A stretch of DNA of 64,000 nucleotides from contig NZ_CP031194.1 in the NCBI RefSeq assembly GCF_003344965.1, forward strand, positions 2,666,001 through 2,730,000. Direction: 5' to 3'. Source of the stretch: Streptomyces paludis (lineage in GTDB: Bacteria > Actinomycetota > Actinomycetes > Streptomycetales > Streptomycetaceae). The translations under genes were made by a program, and so were the position numbers. The notes under the pieces were generated by a model. The model was not told the DNA's origin. It saw nothing but the letters and a program-made list of their open reading frames with translations, and made no database searches. Positions 1 through 9,356 of the stretch are shown here, one piece after another (within the stretch, counting starts at the first letter, position 1; every line of letters begins with the position of its first letter).

Positions 1-1080
1 TCTTCTCGCACCAACACCCTCGAAGAACTGGTCGACATGGGGAGAGCGGACATGGACCCCTCGCGCCGGAGCCTGATCGCCGCCGGACTCTTCTCGGCGG
101 CCGTCGTCGTACCGCTCTTCCCCGATCTGGCCCATGCGGCCACCCACTCGATCACCGCCGCCCCGGGGAAGCGGACGGTCCGGATCGGCGTGCCGCAAGT
201 ACAGGCCGTACGCACGATGACCGATCGGATAGCAGACATTCTGGACGAGTTGGGTGGTGGTCATGCCCGACCCATGGCTGCCGCGTTCCTCGTAAACACC
301 GTCATGCCGTGGCTGAAGGCCGAGGCCGCCGAACCCGTCCGCAAGGACATGCTGGCGGCGGCCTCCGACCTGGTGTACCTGACCGGGTGGATGGCGATGT
401 ACGAGCGCGCCCACGGACTGGGCCAGCGGTACTACCTCCGGGCACTGGAGCTGGCGGGCGCCGCCGAGGACCATGTCACGTACTGCCGCACCCTGCGCGG
501 GATGTCGCTCCAGGCGTCGAACCTCGGTTACGGGAAGCGCGCGCTGGAGCTGGCCGACTCGGCGGCCGAGGCGTCACCGAAGGCGGAGCCGCGCCTCCAG
601 GCGTTCCTCTCCGGGCAGCAGGCGCACGCGGCGGCGATGGTCGGCGACAAGCGGCAGGCCATGGCGCGGCTGCGGCAGACCGAGACGGCGCTGACGAAGG
701 CGGACAGCCGGCGGGAGTCGGTCGGGGGGTACGACCGGAGCGCGTACCTCTTCCATGTGTCGCACGTGCTCTACGAGTTCAAGGATCTGCCCGGCTCGAT
801 CTCGGCGCTCCAGCAGTCCCTGAAGACACAGGAGAAGAACGAGCGGCAGGGGCGCGTCCACTTCCTGGCCGTACTGGCCCAGCGCCAGCTGGAATTGGGC
901 CATCTTGAGGCGGCGTGCGCGAGCTGGACGCTGTTCCTGGAGGACTACGAGCACGTGTCGTCGGCGCGCGGGGACGAGCACTTCGAGACGATGCGCCGAC
1001 GGCTGAAGCCGTACGCGCAGACGCGGGCGGTACGGCAGTTGCGGCCGCGGATGGACGAGATGGCGGTGCTCAAGGCGTAG
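1..1080 (+). CDS. HTH/TPR-type regulator, C-terminal part (5' end outside window)
   Basis: The frame is open from base 1. The bases before the first ATG (37) translate to SSRTNTLEELVDMGRADMDP, which aligns with NAQPDTVEGLIDLGRNDVDP inside the complete 446-aa homologue at 54155-55495. This is therefore the C-terminal ~360 residues of a longer protein whose N-terminal HTH lies upstream of the window. Shared blocks include RPMAAAFLVNTV, YLTGWMA, LRGMS and GHLEAAC. The visible part is helical and TPR-like. The RRS...AAGLFSAAVVVPLF stretch resembles a Tat signal but is also present in the HTH-containing homologue, so it is unlikely to be one. Family role: transcriptional regulation, ligand unknown. 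Confidence 0.8.
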   Translation, partial: SSRTNTLEELVDMGRADMDPSRRSLIAAGLFSAAVVVPLFPDLAHAATHSITAAPGKRTVRIGVPQVQAVRTMTDRIADILDELGGGHARPMAAAFLVNTVMPWLKAEAAEPVRKDMLAAASDLVYLTGWMAMYERAHGLGQRYYLRALELAGAAEDHVTYCRTLRGMSLQASNLGYGKRALELADSAAEASPKAEPRLQAFLSGQQAHAAAMVGDKRQAMARLRQTETALTKADSRRESVGGYDRSAYLFHVSHVLYEFKDLPGSISALQQSLKTQEKNERQGRVHFLAVLAQRQLELGHLEAACASWTLFLEDYEHVSSARGDEHFETMRRRLKPYAQTRAVRQLRPRMDEMAVLKA

Positions 1081-1098
1081 GCGGGTACGGGGGCGGCG

Positions 1099-1129
1099 GT
1101 ACGGGCGCGAGGCGCGCCTACGCCCGTAC
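1099..1129. terminator. hairpin between convergent genes
   Basis: Arms GTACGGGCG (1099-1107) and CGCCCGTAC (1121-1129) are perfect complements around a 13-nt loop, placed between the stop of the upstream + gene (1080) and the stop of hutI (1171). There is no T-run, as is common in Streptomyces. A 20-bp direct repeat (ACGACCCGCGTGCCGCCGCT, 1153-1172 and, apart from its last base or two, from 1175) follows and runs into the end of hutI. Confidence 0.5.
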
Positions 1130-1170
1130 GACGACGCGCGTACCGCCGCTGCACGACCCGCGTGCCGCCG

Positions 1171-2349
1171 CTATACGACCCGCGTGCCGCCGCGCCAGAC
1201 CTCCGAGACGAGCGGGACGCCGGGGCGGTACGCGAGGTGGACATGGCTCGGCGCGTCGAGGAGGGCGAGGTCGGCGCGGGCCCCGGGCGTGATGCGGCCG
1301 ATGTCCGTACGGCGCAGCGCGGCGGCGCCGCCCGCGGTGGCGGACCAGACGGCCTCGTCCGGGGTCATGCCCATGTCGCGTACGGCGAGGGCGATGCAGA
1401 AGGGCATCGAGGAGGTGAAGGACGAGCCCGGGTTGCAGTCCGTGGAGAGCGCGACGGTCGCGCCCGCGTCGAGCAGCCGGCGCGCGTCGGGCCAGGCGGC
1501 GCGGGTGGAGAACTCGGCGCCGGGGAGCAGGGTGGCGACGGTACGGCTCTGGGCGAGCGCGTCGACGTCGGCGTCGGTGAGATGCGTGCAGTGGTCGGCG
1601 GAGGCGGCGTCGAGTTCGACGGCGAGCTGGACTCCGGGGCCGTACGACAGCTGGTTGGCGTGCACCCGGGGGTGCAGGCCCTTGGCGAGACCGGCGGTGA
1701 GGATCGCGCGGGCCTGGTCGCCGTCGAAGGCGCCCTGTTCGCAGAAGACGTCGATCCAGCGGGCGTGGGGCGCGCAGGCGTCGAGCATCTCGCCGGTGAC
1801 GAGGGCGACGTAGGCGGCGGGGTCGGTGGCGTACGCGGGGTCGGGCGGGACGATGTGGGCGCCGAGATAGGTGGTCTCGTCGGTCTGTTCGCGGGCGATG
1901 CGCAGGGCGCGGGCCTCGTCGTGGACGGTGAGGCCGTAGCCCGACTTGGTCTCCTGGGTGGTTGTGCCCTGGCGGAGCGCCTCGGCGAGGTAGCGGGCGA
2001 CGTTGGCGCTCAGCTCGGCGTCGGTCGCGGCGCGGGTGGCGGCGACGGTGGTGCGGATGCCGCCGGCGGAGTAGGCGCGGCCGGACATCCGGGCGTTGAA
2101 CTCCTGGGTGCGGTCGCCCGCGAAGACCAGGTGGGAGTGGGAGTCGACGAAGCCGGGGACGACGGCCCGGCCGCCCGCGTCGAGGGCGTTGTCAGTGGCG
2201 GGTGCTTTGCTTGATTCACCGACCCAGGCGATGCGGTCGCCGTCGATGACGACGGCCGCGTCCTGGATCAGACCGATGGGGGTTCCGTCACCGAGGGAGG
2301 GATCGTTGGTGACCAGGCTGGCGATGTGGGTGAGGGCGGTGGTCGTCAT
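1171..2349 (-). CDS. hutI: imidazolonepropionase
   Basis: Converts 4-imidazolone-5-propanoate to N-formimino-L-glutamate, the third step of histidine catabolism. At 392 aa it is full length. It has the amidohydrolase metal motif [13 protein letters not shown] (His71, His73), [11 protein letters not shown], the DHCTHLTD metal/acid region and [16 protein letters not shown] near the C-terminus. An AGGAG lies 10 nt before the ATG. It is the last gene of a minus-strand hut operon, 119 bp after the hutF-like gene; that gap contains a short duplicated GGTCTGCGGACGGCA-type repeat. Substrate assignment is strong because hutU is in the same operon. Confidence 0.95.
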   Translation of the reverse strand: MTTTALTHIASLVTNDPSLGDGTPIGLIQDAAVVIDGDRIAWVGESSKAPATDNALDAGGRAVVPGFVDSHSHLVFAGDRTQEFNARMSGRAYSAGGIRTTVAATRAATDAELSANVARYLAEALRQGTTTQETKSGYGLTVHDEARALRIAREQTDETTYLGAHIVPPDPAYATDPAAYVALVTGEMLDACAPHARWIDVFCEQGAFDGDQARAILTAGLAKGLHPRVHANQLSYGPGVQLAVELDAASADHCTHLTDADVDALAQSRTVATLLPGAEFSTRAAWPDARRLLDAGATVALSTDCNPGSSFTSSMPFCIALAVRDMGMTPDEAVWSATAGGAAALRRTDIGRITPGARADLALLDAPSHVHLAYRPGVPLVSEVWRGGTRVV

Positions 2350-2468
2350 CGCGGGGATGCTCCTGTACGGCCTCTTCGGCGAGGTCAGCGGGACGGAGGA
2401 CGGAGGGAGTACGGCGGCCGGCGGGCCGGGACGTCTGCGGACGGCAGGTCTGCGGACGGCAGGCGGGG

Positions 2469-3968
2469 TCAGCGGTCGTCGTGCAGGGCCGCGATGGTCG
2501 AGGCGAGTGCGGCGGGGACGTCCGGGACCAGGGTATGGACCCCGTCGCGGACGATCTGCCGGCCCCCCACGACCGTGTGGCGGACATCAGCGGCGGAGGC
2601 GGCGAATACGGCGGTCTCCGCACCGAGCGAGGGCCGTGGTCCCGCTGTTCTGACCGAGTCCAGGGCGATCGTGGTCAGATCCGCGAGCGCGCCCGGCGCG
2701 ATCCGGCCCGCGCGGTCCCAGCCGAGGGCCGCGTGTCCGTCGGCGGTGGCGGCGCGCAGCAGCGCGGCCGCTGTCCAGTGGCCCCGGGTCCTGGTGCGCA
2801 GGCGCTCGTCCAGCTCCAGCGCGCGGGCCTCTTCGAGGATGTCGATGACGGCGTGGCTGTCGCTGCCCAGCGACAGCGGCGAGCCGGCCCGCTGGAGGCG
2901 GGCCGCCGGGCCGATGCCGTCGGCGAGGTCGCGTTCGGTGGTGGGGCACATGCAGGTGCCGGTGCGGGAGGCGCCGAGAAGGGCGATGTCCTCGTCGGTG
3001 AGGTGCGTGCTGTGGACGGCGGTGGTGGCGGGGCCGAGGACGCCGTGGTCGGAGAGGAGCTGGGTCGGGGTCCGGCCGTGGGCGGCCAGACACGCGTCGT
3101 TCTCGGCCGTCTGCTCCGAAAGGTGCACATGGAGCGGGGCCCGCCGCTCCTGGGCCCAGCGCGCGACCGTGGCCAGCTGGTCGGCGGGGACCGCCCGTAC
3201 GGAGTGAATGGCCGCGCCGATCCTGGCGTGGTCGCGATCCTTGACAACTGAACAGCGTGTGGCCCAGGCGTCCGCCGTCCCGTCGGAGAAGCGGAGCTGG
3301 TGACGGTCGGGCGGGGCGCCGAAGCCGGCGGAGAGATAGGCGGTGTCGAGGAGGGTGATCCGGATCCCGGCGTCGGCGGCGGCCTGGATGAGGGCCTCGC
3401 CCATGGCGTTCGGATCGGCGTAGGGGGTGCCGCCGGGCGCGTGGTGGAGGTAGTGGAACTCTCCTACGGCGGTGATACCGGCGAGCGCCATCTCGGCGTA
3501 CACAGCGCGGGCGAGCGCGTGGTACGAGTCGGGGGTGAGCCGGTCCGCGACGCCGTACATGACCTCGCGCCAGGTCCAGAAGGTGCCGGAGCCGACCTGG
3601 ACGGTGGCGCGCAGGGCGCGGTGGAAGGCGTGCGAGTGGGCGTTGGCCAGCCCGGGGAGCGTGAGCCCGCGCAGCGCGGTGGCGCCGGGGGGCGGGGTGG
3701 CGACACCGGTGCGGACATCGGTGATACGGCCGTCGGCGACGGAGAGGAGGACACCGGAGGCGACGCGGGGACCGGCGTGGGGGCCGGTCGAGGACCCGGC
3801 GTGGGGACCGGCGTGGGGCCCGGAATCAGCAGCCGGGGCAGCGTCCGGCCCTGCTCCCTCCGACCCCGTGCCCTCCGACCCGGCGCCGTCCAGCCAGGCG
3901 TGCTCCAGCCAGTAGTACGTCGTCGTGCGGGCCGTGCGGGTCGTGCTGGCGTTCTGCCGGGTGCTCAT
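2469..3968 (-). CDS. hutF: formimidoylglutamate deiminase (HutF-like)
   Basis: Amidohydrolase-superfamily protein of 499 aa. Metal and catalytic motifs are [41 protein letters not shown] and [12 protein letters not shown]. In the hut context it should deiminate N-formimino-L-glutamate to N-formyl-L-glutamate and ammonia. The start codon overlaps the stop of the preceding amidohydrolase gene by ATGA (3965-3968), so translation is probably coupled. Residues ~30-70 form a low-complexity Gly/Ser/Pro/His insertion (GPHAG repeats) in the N-terminal domain that is not expected in the family and may be a simple-repeat expansion. Confidence 0.88.
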   Translation of the reverse strand: MSTRQNASTTRTARTTTYYWLEHAWLDGAGSEGTGSEGAGPDAAPAADSGPHAGPHAGSSTGPHAGPRVASGVLLSVADGRITDVRTGVATPPPGATALRGLTLPGLANAHSHAFHRALRATVQVGSGTFWTWREVMYGVADRLTPDSYHALARAVYAEMALAGITAVGEFHYLHHAPGGTPYADPNAMGEALIQAAADAGIRITLLDTAYLSAGFGAPPDRHQLRFSDGTADAWATRCSVVKDRDHARIGAAIHSVRAVPADQLATVARWAQERRAPLHVHLSEQTAENDACLAAHGRTPTQLLSDHGVLGPATTAVHSTHLTDEDIALLGASRTGTCMCPTTERDLADGIGPAARLQRAGSPLSLGSDSHAVIDILEEARALELDERLRTRTRGHWTAAALLRAATADGHAALGWDRAGRIAPGALADLTTIALDSVRTAGPRPSLGAETAVFAASAADVRHTVVGGRQIVRDGVHTLVPDVPAALASTIAALHDDR

Positions 3969-5203
3969 GCGCGCACGAGTCCTTCCAGTACGTCGGCGAG
4001 CGCGTGGACTCCGGCCACACAGTCGTCCTCGGTGGCGGATTCGGCCGGGGAGTGGGAGATCCCGGTCGGGTTCCGGACGAAGAGCATGGCGGTGGGGACG
4101 GCGCCGGAGAGGACCCCGGCGTCGTGTCCGGCGCCGGTGCCGAGGACGGGCGGCCGGCCGAGGATCGTGCCGATCTCGTCGCGCAGGGCATGGCCGAACT
4201 CGACGATCGGGCTGAAGGACTCCCGTACGACGCGCAGATCGATCCCGGCGCGGTCCGCGTCGGCGCGGGCGGCGCTCTCGACGGCGGTGACGACGGCGTC
4301 GAGGGTGGCCTCGTCGGCGGCCCGCGAGTCGAGCCAGCCCCGGACGAGGGAGGGGATGGCGTTGACGCCGTTGGGTTCGACGGAGACCTTGCCGAAGGTG
4401 GCGAGCGCCCCGGCGAGTTCCGCCTCGCGGCGGGCGGCCAGGACGGTCCCGGCGAAGGTGAGCATCGGGTCGCGGCGGTCCGCGAGCCGGGTGGTGCCCG
4501 CGTGGTTGGCCTCGCCGTGGAAGTCGAAGCGCCAGCGGCCGTGGGGCCAGATCGCGGAGGCGATGCCGACCGGGTCGCCGGAGAGGTCGAGGGCACGGCC
4601 CTGCTCGACATGGAGTTCGACGAACGCGCCGATCCTGGCCAGGCGTTCGGGGTCCGGGCCGATGGCGGCCGGGTCGTAACCGGCGGCCTCCATCGCCTTG
4701 GGCAGCGGGATGCCGTCGGCGTCGAGCAGCTCGTGGGCTCGGGCGGCAGTGAGCTGCCCGGCGGCGAGCCGGGAGCCGACGCAGGCCACGCCGAAGCGGG
4801 CGCCCTCCTCGTCACCGAAGTTGGCGAGGGCGAGGGGCCGGCCGAAGCGCGTTCCCCGGCGGCGGAGTTCGTCGAGCGCGGCGAAGGAGGAGACGACGCC
4901 GAGGGGGCCGTCGAAGGCGCCGCCGTCGGGTACGGAGTCGAGGTGCGAGCCGGTGACGACGGCGTCCCCGGCGAGCGGGTCACCGAGCCAGGCCCACTGG
5001 TTGCCGTTGCGGTCGACCTCGTAGGCCAGCCCGCGTGTCTCGGCCTGCGCCCGGAACCAGGCGCGGCAGTCGGCGTCGGCGGCGGTCCAGGCGTAGCGGC
5101 GGTAGCCGCCGGTGGTGGAGTCACGGCCGAGGGGGGCGAGGTCGCGCCACATCTCCTGGAAGGAGGGGGGCGCTACCGGCCCGGGCGCGAGGGGAGCGCT
5201 CAC
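3965..5203 (-). CDS. M20-family amidohydrolase (allantoate amidohydrolase-like), hut operon
   Basis: A 412-aa Zn-dependent amidase of the allantoate amidohydrolase/N-carbamoylase group. Metal ligands are in [34 protein letters not shown] and the C-terminal GAGHDAG; the dimer-interface motif [11 protein letters not shown] is present. The GTG start (5203) overlaps the hutU stop by GTGA. Position after hutU and before hutF, with no recognisable hutG, suggests it hydrolyses N-formylglutamate to glutamate and formate. That is inference from context; related enzymes act on allantoate or carbamoyl amino acids. Confidence 0.85.
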   Translation of the reverse strand: MSAPLAPGPVAPPSFQEMWRDLAPLGRDSTTGGYRRYAWTAADADCRAWFRAQAETRGLAYEVDRNGNQWAWLGDPLAGDAVVTGSHLDSVPDGGAFDGPLGVVSSFAALDELRRRGTRFGRPLALANFGDEEGARFGVACVGSRLAAGQLTAARAHELLDADGIPLPKAMEAAGYDPAAIGPDPERLARIGAFVELHVEQGRALDLSGDPVGIASAIWPHGRWRFDFHGEANHAGTTRLADRRDPMLTFAGTVLAARREAELAGALATFGKVSVEPNGVNAIPSLVRGWLDSRAADEATLDAVVTAVESAARADADRAGIDLRVVRESFSPIVEFGHALRDEIGTILGRPPVLGTGAGHDAGVLSGAVPTAMLFVRNPTGISHSPAESATEDDCVAGVHALADVLEGLVRA

Positions 5204-6873
5204 GCGTCCTCCCGCATGGGGATACGGACGTCGCGCTCGTCCGCGACGGTCTCGGCGAGGTCGTAGCCCGCGTCGACATGGCGGATGACGCCCATGCCGG
5301 GGTCGTTCGTCAGGACCCGGCGGATCTTCTCGCCCGCGAGCTTCGTGCCGTCCGCGACGGAGACCTGGCCCGCGTGGATGGAGCGGCCCATGCCGACGCC
5401 GCCGCCGTGGTGGATGGAGACCCAGGAGGCGCCGGAGGCGACATTGACCATGGCGTTGAGGAGGGGCCAGTCCGCGATGGCGTCGGAGCCGTCGAGCATG
5501 GCCTCGGTCTCGCGGTACGGGGAGGCGACGGAGCCGCAGTCGAGGTGGTCGCGGCCGATGACCAGGGGCGCGGCGAGTTCGCCGGAGGCGACCATGTCGT
5601 TGAAGCGCTCGCCGGCCCGGTCGCGCTCGCCGTAGCCGAGCCAGCAGATCCGGGCGGGCAGGCCCTGGAAGTGGACGCGTTCGCCGGCCATTTTGATCCA
5701 GCGGTGGAGGGACTCGTTCTGGGCGGAGTCGCCTTCGGGGAAGAGTTCGAGGATGGCCTTGTCGGTCTTGTGGATGTCCGATGCCTCGCCGGACAGGGCC
5801 GCCCAGCGGAACGGGCCCTTCCCTTCGCAGAAGAGGGGGCGGATATAGGCGGGGACGAAGCCGGGGAAGTCGAAGGCGCGCTCGTATCCGGCAAGTTGGG
5901 CCTCGCCCCGGATGGAGTTGCCGTAGTCGAAGACCTCGGCGCCCGCGTCCTGGAAGCCGACCATGGCCTCGACGTGCCGGGCCATGGCCTCGCGGGCGCG
6001 CAGGGTGAAGTCTGCGGGCTTCTCGGCGGCGTACGCGGCCATGTCGTCGAAGTCGACGCCGAGCGGCAGATAGGCCAGCGGGTCGTGGGCGGAGGTCTGG
6101 TCGGTGACGATGTCGACGGGCGCGCCCTCGGCGAGCATCCGGGGCAGCAGTTCGGCGGCGTTGCCGAGCAGTCCGATGGAGAGCGGCCGGCGCGCGTCCC
6201 TGGCCTCGGTGGCGAGCTGGAGGGCGTGGGCGAGGCTGTCGGCCTTCACATCGAGGTAGCGGTGCTCGATCCGGCGGTCGATGGCGCGCGGGTCGCAGTC
6301 GATGCAGATCGCGACGCCGTCGTTCATGGTCACGGCCAGCGGCTGGGCGCCGCCCATGCCGCCGAGTCCGGCGGTGAGGGTGATCGTCCCGGCGAGTGTG
6401 CCGCCGAAGCGCTTGGCGGCCACGGCGGCGAAGGTCTCGTAGGTGCCCTGAAGGATGCCCTGGGTGCCGATGTAGATCCATGAACCGGCGGTCATCTGCC
6501 CGTACATGGTGAGCCCGAGGGACTCCAGCCGCCGGAACTCCTCCCAGTTCGCCCAGTCGCCGACCAGGTTGGAGTTGGCGAGCAGCACGCGCGGCGCCCA
6601 CTCGTGGGTCTGCATGACGCCGACGGGCCGGCCGGACTGGACGAGCATCGTCTCGTCCTGCTTGAGGGTGCGCAGCGTACGGACCATGGCGTCGAAGGAG
6701 CGCCAGTCGCGGGCGGCCTTGCCGGTGCCGCCGTAGACGACGAGCTGGTCGGGGTGTTCCGCGACCTCGGGGTCCAGATTGTTCTGGAGCATGCGCAGCG
6801 CGGCCTCCTGCTGCCATCCCAGGGCGCTCAGTTCCGTACCGCGCGGTGCCCGTACGGGGCGGGGTCCTGACAT
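5200..6873 (-). CDS. hutU: urocanate hydratase
   Basis: NAD+-dependent hydration of urocanate to imidazolonepropionate. The 557-aa length is normal. Visible motifs are [20 protein letters not shown] near the N-terminus, the NAD-binding glycine cluster [12 protein letters not shown], and the C-terminal [15 protein letters not shown]. The ATG has a strong GGAGGAGG ribosome-binding site. It is the first gene of the hutU-amidohydrolase-hutF-hutI operon. Its promoter region carries the TGAATAGATTG motif also found upstream of the lyase-like gene at 23.6 kb. No canonical hutH is in the operon. Confidence 0.96.
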   Translation of the reverse strand: MSGPRPVRAPRGTELSALGWQQEAALRMLQNNLDPEVAEHPDQLVVYGGTGKAARDWRSFDAMVRTLRTLKQDETMLVQSGRPVGVMQTHEWAPRVLLANSNLVGDWANWEEFRRLESLGLTMYGQMTAGSWIYIGTQGILQGTYETFAAVAAKRFGGTLAGTITLTAGLGGMGGAQPLAVTMNDGVAICIDCDPRAIDRRIEHRYLDVKADSLAHALQLATEARDARRPLSIGLLGNAAELLPRMLAEGAPVDIVTDQTSAHDPLAYLPLGVDFDDMAAYAAEKPADFTLRAREAMARHVEAMVGFQDAGAEVFDYGNSIRGEAQLAGYERAFDFPGFVPAYIRPLFCEGKGPFRWAALSGEASDIHKTDKAILELFPEGDSAQNESLHRWIKMAGERVHFQGLPARICWLGYGERDRAGERFNDMVASGELAAPLVIGRDHLDCGSVASPYRETEAMLDGSDAIADWPLLNAMVNVASGASWVSIHHGGGVGMGRSIHAGQVSVADGTKLAGEKIRRVLTNDPGMGVIRHVDAGYDLAETVADERDVRIPMREDA

Positions 6874-6891
6874 GGCGGGGCCTCCTCCGAA

Positions 6892-6937
6892 GTAGTCAAT
6901 CTATTCACATCCTGGCCCGATGAATAGTTGTAGTCAA
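6892..6937. promoter_or_regulatory. divergent hutU/decarboxylase control region with TGAATAG inverted repeat
   Basis: Read on the minus strand, 6907-6892 is TGAATAGATTGACTAC, 19-34 nt upstream of the hutU start. Read on the plus strand, 6921-6937 is TGAATAGTTGTAGTCAA, facing the decarboxylase gene. CTATTCA/TGAATAG (6901-6907, 6921-6927) is a perfect inverted repeat with a 13-nt spacer. The embedded TAGATT fits a -10 hexamer for hutU. The same TGAATAGATTG lies upstream of the lyase-like gene at 23705-23715, so this is probably a shared operator. Confidence 0.6.
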
Positions 6938-6976
6938 CAGCTGCGGGCCGGTCCGGCGGGTGATTGGCTGGCAGAC

Positions 6977-8515
6977 ATGTCTTCCGTTGAGCACGGCACC
7001 GGCGCTCCCGGCAGCGCGGGCAGGGGCGCGGGCGAGGGCGCGGACCCGGACGGCGGCCCGGACGGCGCCCGGGTGGCGGCCCGCCGTGACCGTGGCGTAC
7101 GGGCCGCCGTGGAGCAGGGTCTGCTGGGCCCGGCCGGGGCCATCGGCGGAGACCTCGGAGAGGACGGCGGGGGCCCCGGGCGGGACGCCGGCGGGGGCCC
7201 GCCGGTCTGCGCGCTGCTCGACGTGGCCGGAATCCGCGCCTCGGCCGCCGCGCTGCGGGCCGCGTTCGCGGAGGTCACCGCTCCGGGGACGCCCGTCCTG
7301 CACACCTTCGCCGTGAAGGCCACACCGCTCGTGCCCGTACTGCGGCTGCTGGACGCGGCCGGGATCGGCGCGGAGGTCGCGAGCCCCGGGGAGCTGGCCC
7401 TGGCGCGGGCGGCGGGGGTACGGGCGGACCGGATCGTCCTCGACTCCCCCGCCAAGACGCTCGCCGAGCTGCGCGAGGCGCTGGCGCTCGGGATCGCCGT
7501 CAACGCGGACAACCCGCAGGAGCTGGACCGGATCGACGCGCTGATGGACACGCACGCGGGCGGAGGCCGGGGCGCGGGCCTGGGCGCGGGCGCCGGCGGA
7601 GCCCCCGGCGCCGGGGCAGGGTCCACTCTCGGGCTGCGGATCAATCCGCAGACCGGCGGCGGCTCGATCGACGCGACGGCCACCGCGACGGCCACGTCCA
7701 AGTTCGGCGTGGCGCTGCGCGACGAGGGCGCCCGCGCCTGGGTCGTCCGGGCCTTCCTCGACCGGCCCTGGCTGACCCGGCTGCACACCCACTCCGGCTC
7801 GCAGGGCATCCCGACGGCCCTCATGACACGGGGCGTGAGGGAGCTGTACGACCTGGCCGAGGAGATCAACGCGGCGGCCGGCCGCCGGCAGGTGGACACG
7901 CTGGACATCGGCGGAGGGCTCCCGGTCAACTTCGCCTCCGACGAGGAGACGCCGACGTACGCGGAGTACGCCCGGCTGCTGAAGGAGACCGTCCCCGGAC
8001 TGCTGGACGGCCGCTACGGTCTGGTGACGGAATTCGGCCGTTCCCTGCTCGCCCGGCACGGCACGGTTCTCACCCGGGTCGAGTACGCGAAGTCCGCCGG
8101 GTCCCGGCCCATCGCGGTCACCCACGCGGGCGTGCAGCTCGCCACCCGTACCGTCTACGCCCCGGCGTCCTGGCCGCTGCGCGTCGCCGCGTACGACCCG
8201 GCGGGGCGGCCCAAGGGCGGGCCCGCCGTGGCCCAGGACATCGCGGGCCCGGCCTGCTTCGCGGGCGACCTGCTGGCCGGGAACCGGCCCCTGCCCCTGC
8301 TGGAGCAGGGGGATCTCGTCGCGGCCCTGGACACCGGCGCCTACTGCTTCACCGCCCACTACGCCTACAACAGCCTGGCCCGGCCCGGGGTGTACGGGTT
8401 CACGGAGGCCCCCGGCGGCGGGGTACGGTTCGCGACCGTACGGGCGCCGCAGACGCTCGCGGAGATCGTCGCCGAGTCGGGCGGCGCGGCTCCGGACGCG
8501 CTGCTCGACGGCTGA
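6977..8515 (+). CDS. PLP-dependent decarboxylase, DapDC/ornithine decarboxylase fold
   Basis: Fold-type III PLP enzyme. The PLP lysine is in HTFAVKATPL, HTHSGSQG and DIGGGLPVNF form the barrel phosphate and substrate region, and the C-terminal GPACFAGD and GAYCFTAHYAYN match the inter-subunit active-site loops of diaminopimelate/ornithine/arginine decarboxylases. The first ~80 residues are Gly/Pro/Asp-rich and precede the barrel; another Gly/Ala insertion (GAGLGAGAGGAPGAG type) lies in mid-barrel. The start is uncertain: 6977 is preferred over the ATG at 6920, which would place the TGAATAG half-site inside the gene. Its position divergent from hutU with a shared motif hints at a role in histidine- or amine-related metabolism; the substrate is unknown. 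Confidence 0.8.
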   Translation: MSSVEHGTGAPGSAGRGAGEGADPDGGPDGARVAARRDRGVRAAVEQGLLGPAGAIGGDLGEDGGGPGRDAGGGPPVCALLDVAGIRASAAALRAAFAEVTAPGTPVLHTFAVKATPLVPVLRLLDAAGIGAEVASPGELALARAAGVRADRIVLDSPAKTLAELREALALGIAVNADNPQELDRIDALMDTHAGGGRGAGLGAGAGGAPGAGAGSTLGLRINPQTGGGSIDATATATATSKFGVALRDEGARAWVVRAFLDRPWLTRLHTHSGSQGIPTALMTRGVRELYDLAEEINAAAGRRQVDTLDIGGGLPVNFASDEETPTYAEYARLLKETVPGLLDGRYGLVTEFGRSLLARHGTVLTRVEYAKSAGSRPIAVTHAGVQLATRTVYAPASWPLRVAAYDPAGRPKGGPAVAQDIAGPACFAGDLLAGNRPLPLLEQGDLVAALDTGAYCFTAHYAYNSLARPGVYGFTEAPGGGVRFATVRAPQTLAEIVAESGGAAPDALLDG

Positions 8516-8638
8516 CCGGACGCGCGGCCTCCGGGCCGGTCCGCTGTGGTCCACCGAAATCGCGCCACCCCCGGCCGGACGTTCCGAGCATGTTCCGATG
8601 GAAAATGCCAGAACGCCCACCCCACGCGCGAACGTTGC

Positions 8639-8654
8639 GTAATCTCACGATTAC
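8639..8654. promoter_or_regulatory. inverted repeat GTAATC-N4-GATTAC
   Basis: A perfect 6+6 palindrome with a 4-nt centre (TCAC), 49 bp upstream of the GTG start of the roadblock operon. Size and position suit a repressor or activator operator. The surrounding 187-bp gap (8516-8702) shows no gene. Confidence 0.4.
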
Positions 8655-8702
8655 CGCCGTACGACAGTGCGCCCGCACGCCCGGCTGGGGAGGGGAATCC
8701 GC

Positions 8703-9356
8703 GTGCCCGGAATCGATGCATGCCTGGACGAGGCCATGAGCCTGCCAGGCGCGCGCGGAGCGGCGATTGTCGACTGGACGAGCGGCCTCGCGCTCGGCAC
8801 AGCGGGCGAATCGCCCAACGGAGACCATGAGGCGACGGCCGCCGAGACGGCCGAACTCGCCAGAGCGGCGGCCGAGTACTCGGCGTTCGCGCCGACGGAG
8901 AGACCGGCGGCGAGACCCGCGAGACCGGTCCTGGCGCTGCCCGCAGGACCGCCGCCCGCCAGAGCGCTGCCCCCCGGGTTACTCCCCGTCGGTCCGCCGT
9001 ATCCCGCCGGACCGCCGTTCCCCACCGGGACACCGCCGGCCGGGACACTGCCGCCCGGTCTCGCACCGGCCGTCGGGCACCCGGGAAGCCCCGAGCCCCC
9101 CGAGTCCTCCGGGAGCCACGAGAACCCCAGCGGCTCCGGCGGCCCCAGCGGCTCCAACGGCCCCAGAAGCGAGAAGGGCCCACCGGTCGAGGACCTCATC
9201 GTCACCACACGCACCGGGTACCACATCATGAGTTTCGTGGAGACGACGTTCGACAGCAGCGTCTTCCTGCACCTCTGGCTCGACCGGGACTCCGGCAACC
9301 TCGCCCTCGCCCGAATCCGCCTCAGGCAGCTCGCCGAACGGCTGGTACTGGGATGA
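8703..9356 (+). CDS. roadblock/LC7-like protein with internal Pro/Gly-rich insertion
   Basis: 217 aa from a GTG preceded by GGAGGGGAA. The two ends match the short roadblock protein at 10817: GAAIVDWTSGLALGTAG versus GAALVDYASGMALGTIG; VEDLIVTTRTGYHIMSFV versus IEDILITLGGQYHLIRLL; VFLHLWLDRDSGNLALARIRL-type versus FLYLALDKARANLAMARHQL. Between them, residues ~50-150 are a Pro/Gly/Ala/Ser-rich linker (PPG, PAG and SGSGG patterns). The roadblock fold is thus split by an inserted disordered segment. The stop overlaps the next start by ATGA. Confidence 0.75.
   Translation: MPGIDACLDEAMSLPGARGAAIVDWTSGLALGTAGESPNGDHEATAAETAELARAAAEYSAFAPTERPAARPARPVLALPAGPPPARALPPGLLPVGPPYPAGPPFPTGTPPAGTLPPGLAPAVGHPGSPEPPESSGSHENPSGSGGPSGSNGPRSEKGPPVEDLIVTTRTGYHIMSFVETTFDSSVFLHLWLDRDSGNLALARIRLRQLAERLVLG

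Noticed and set aside
5204..6817. In-frame extension of the M20 amidohydrolase through hutU
   Set aside because: The sequence is Arg/Pro-rich shadow of hutU; the GTG at 5203 overlapping the hutU stop is the natural start.
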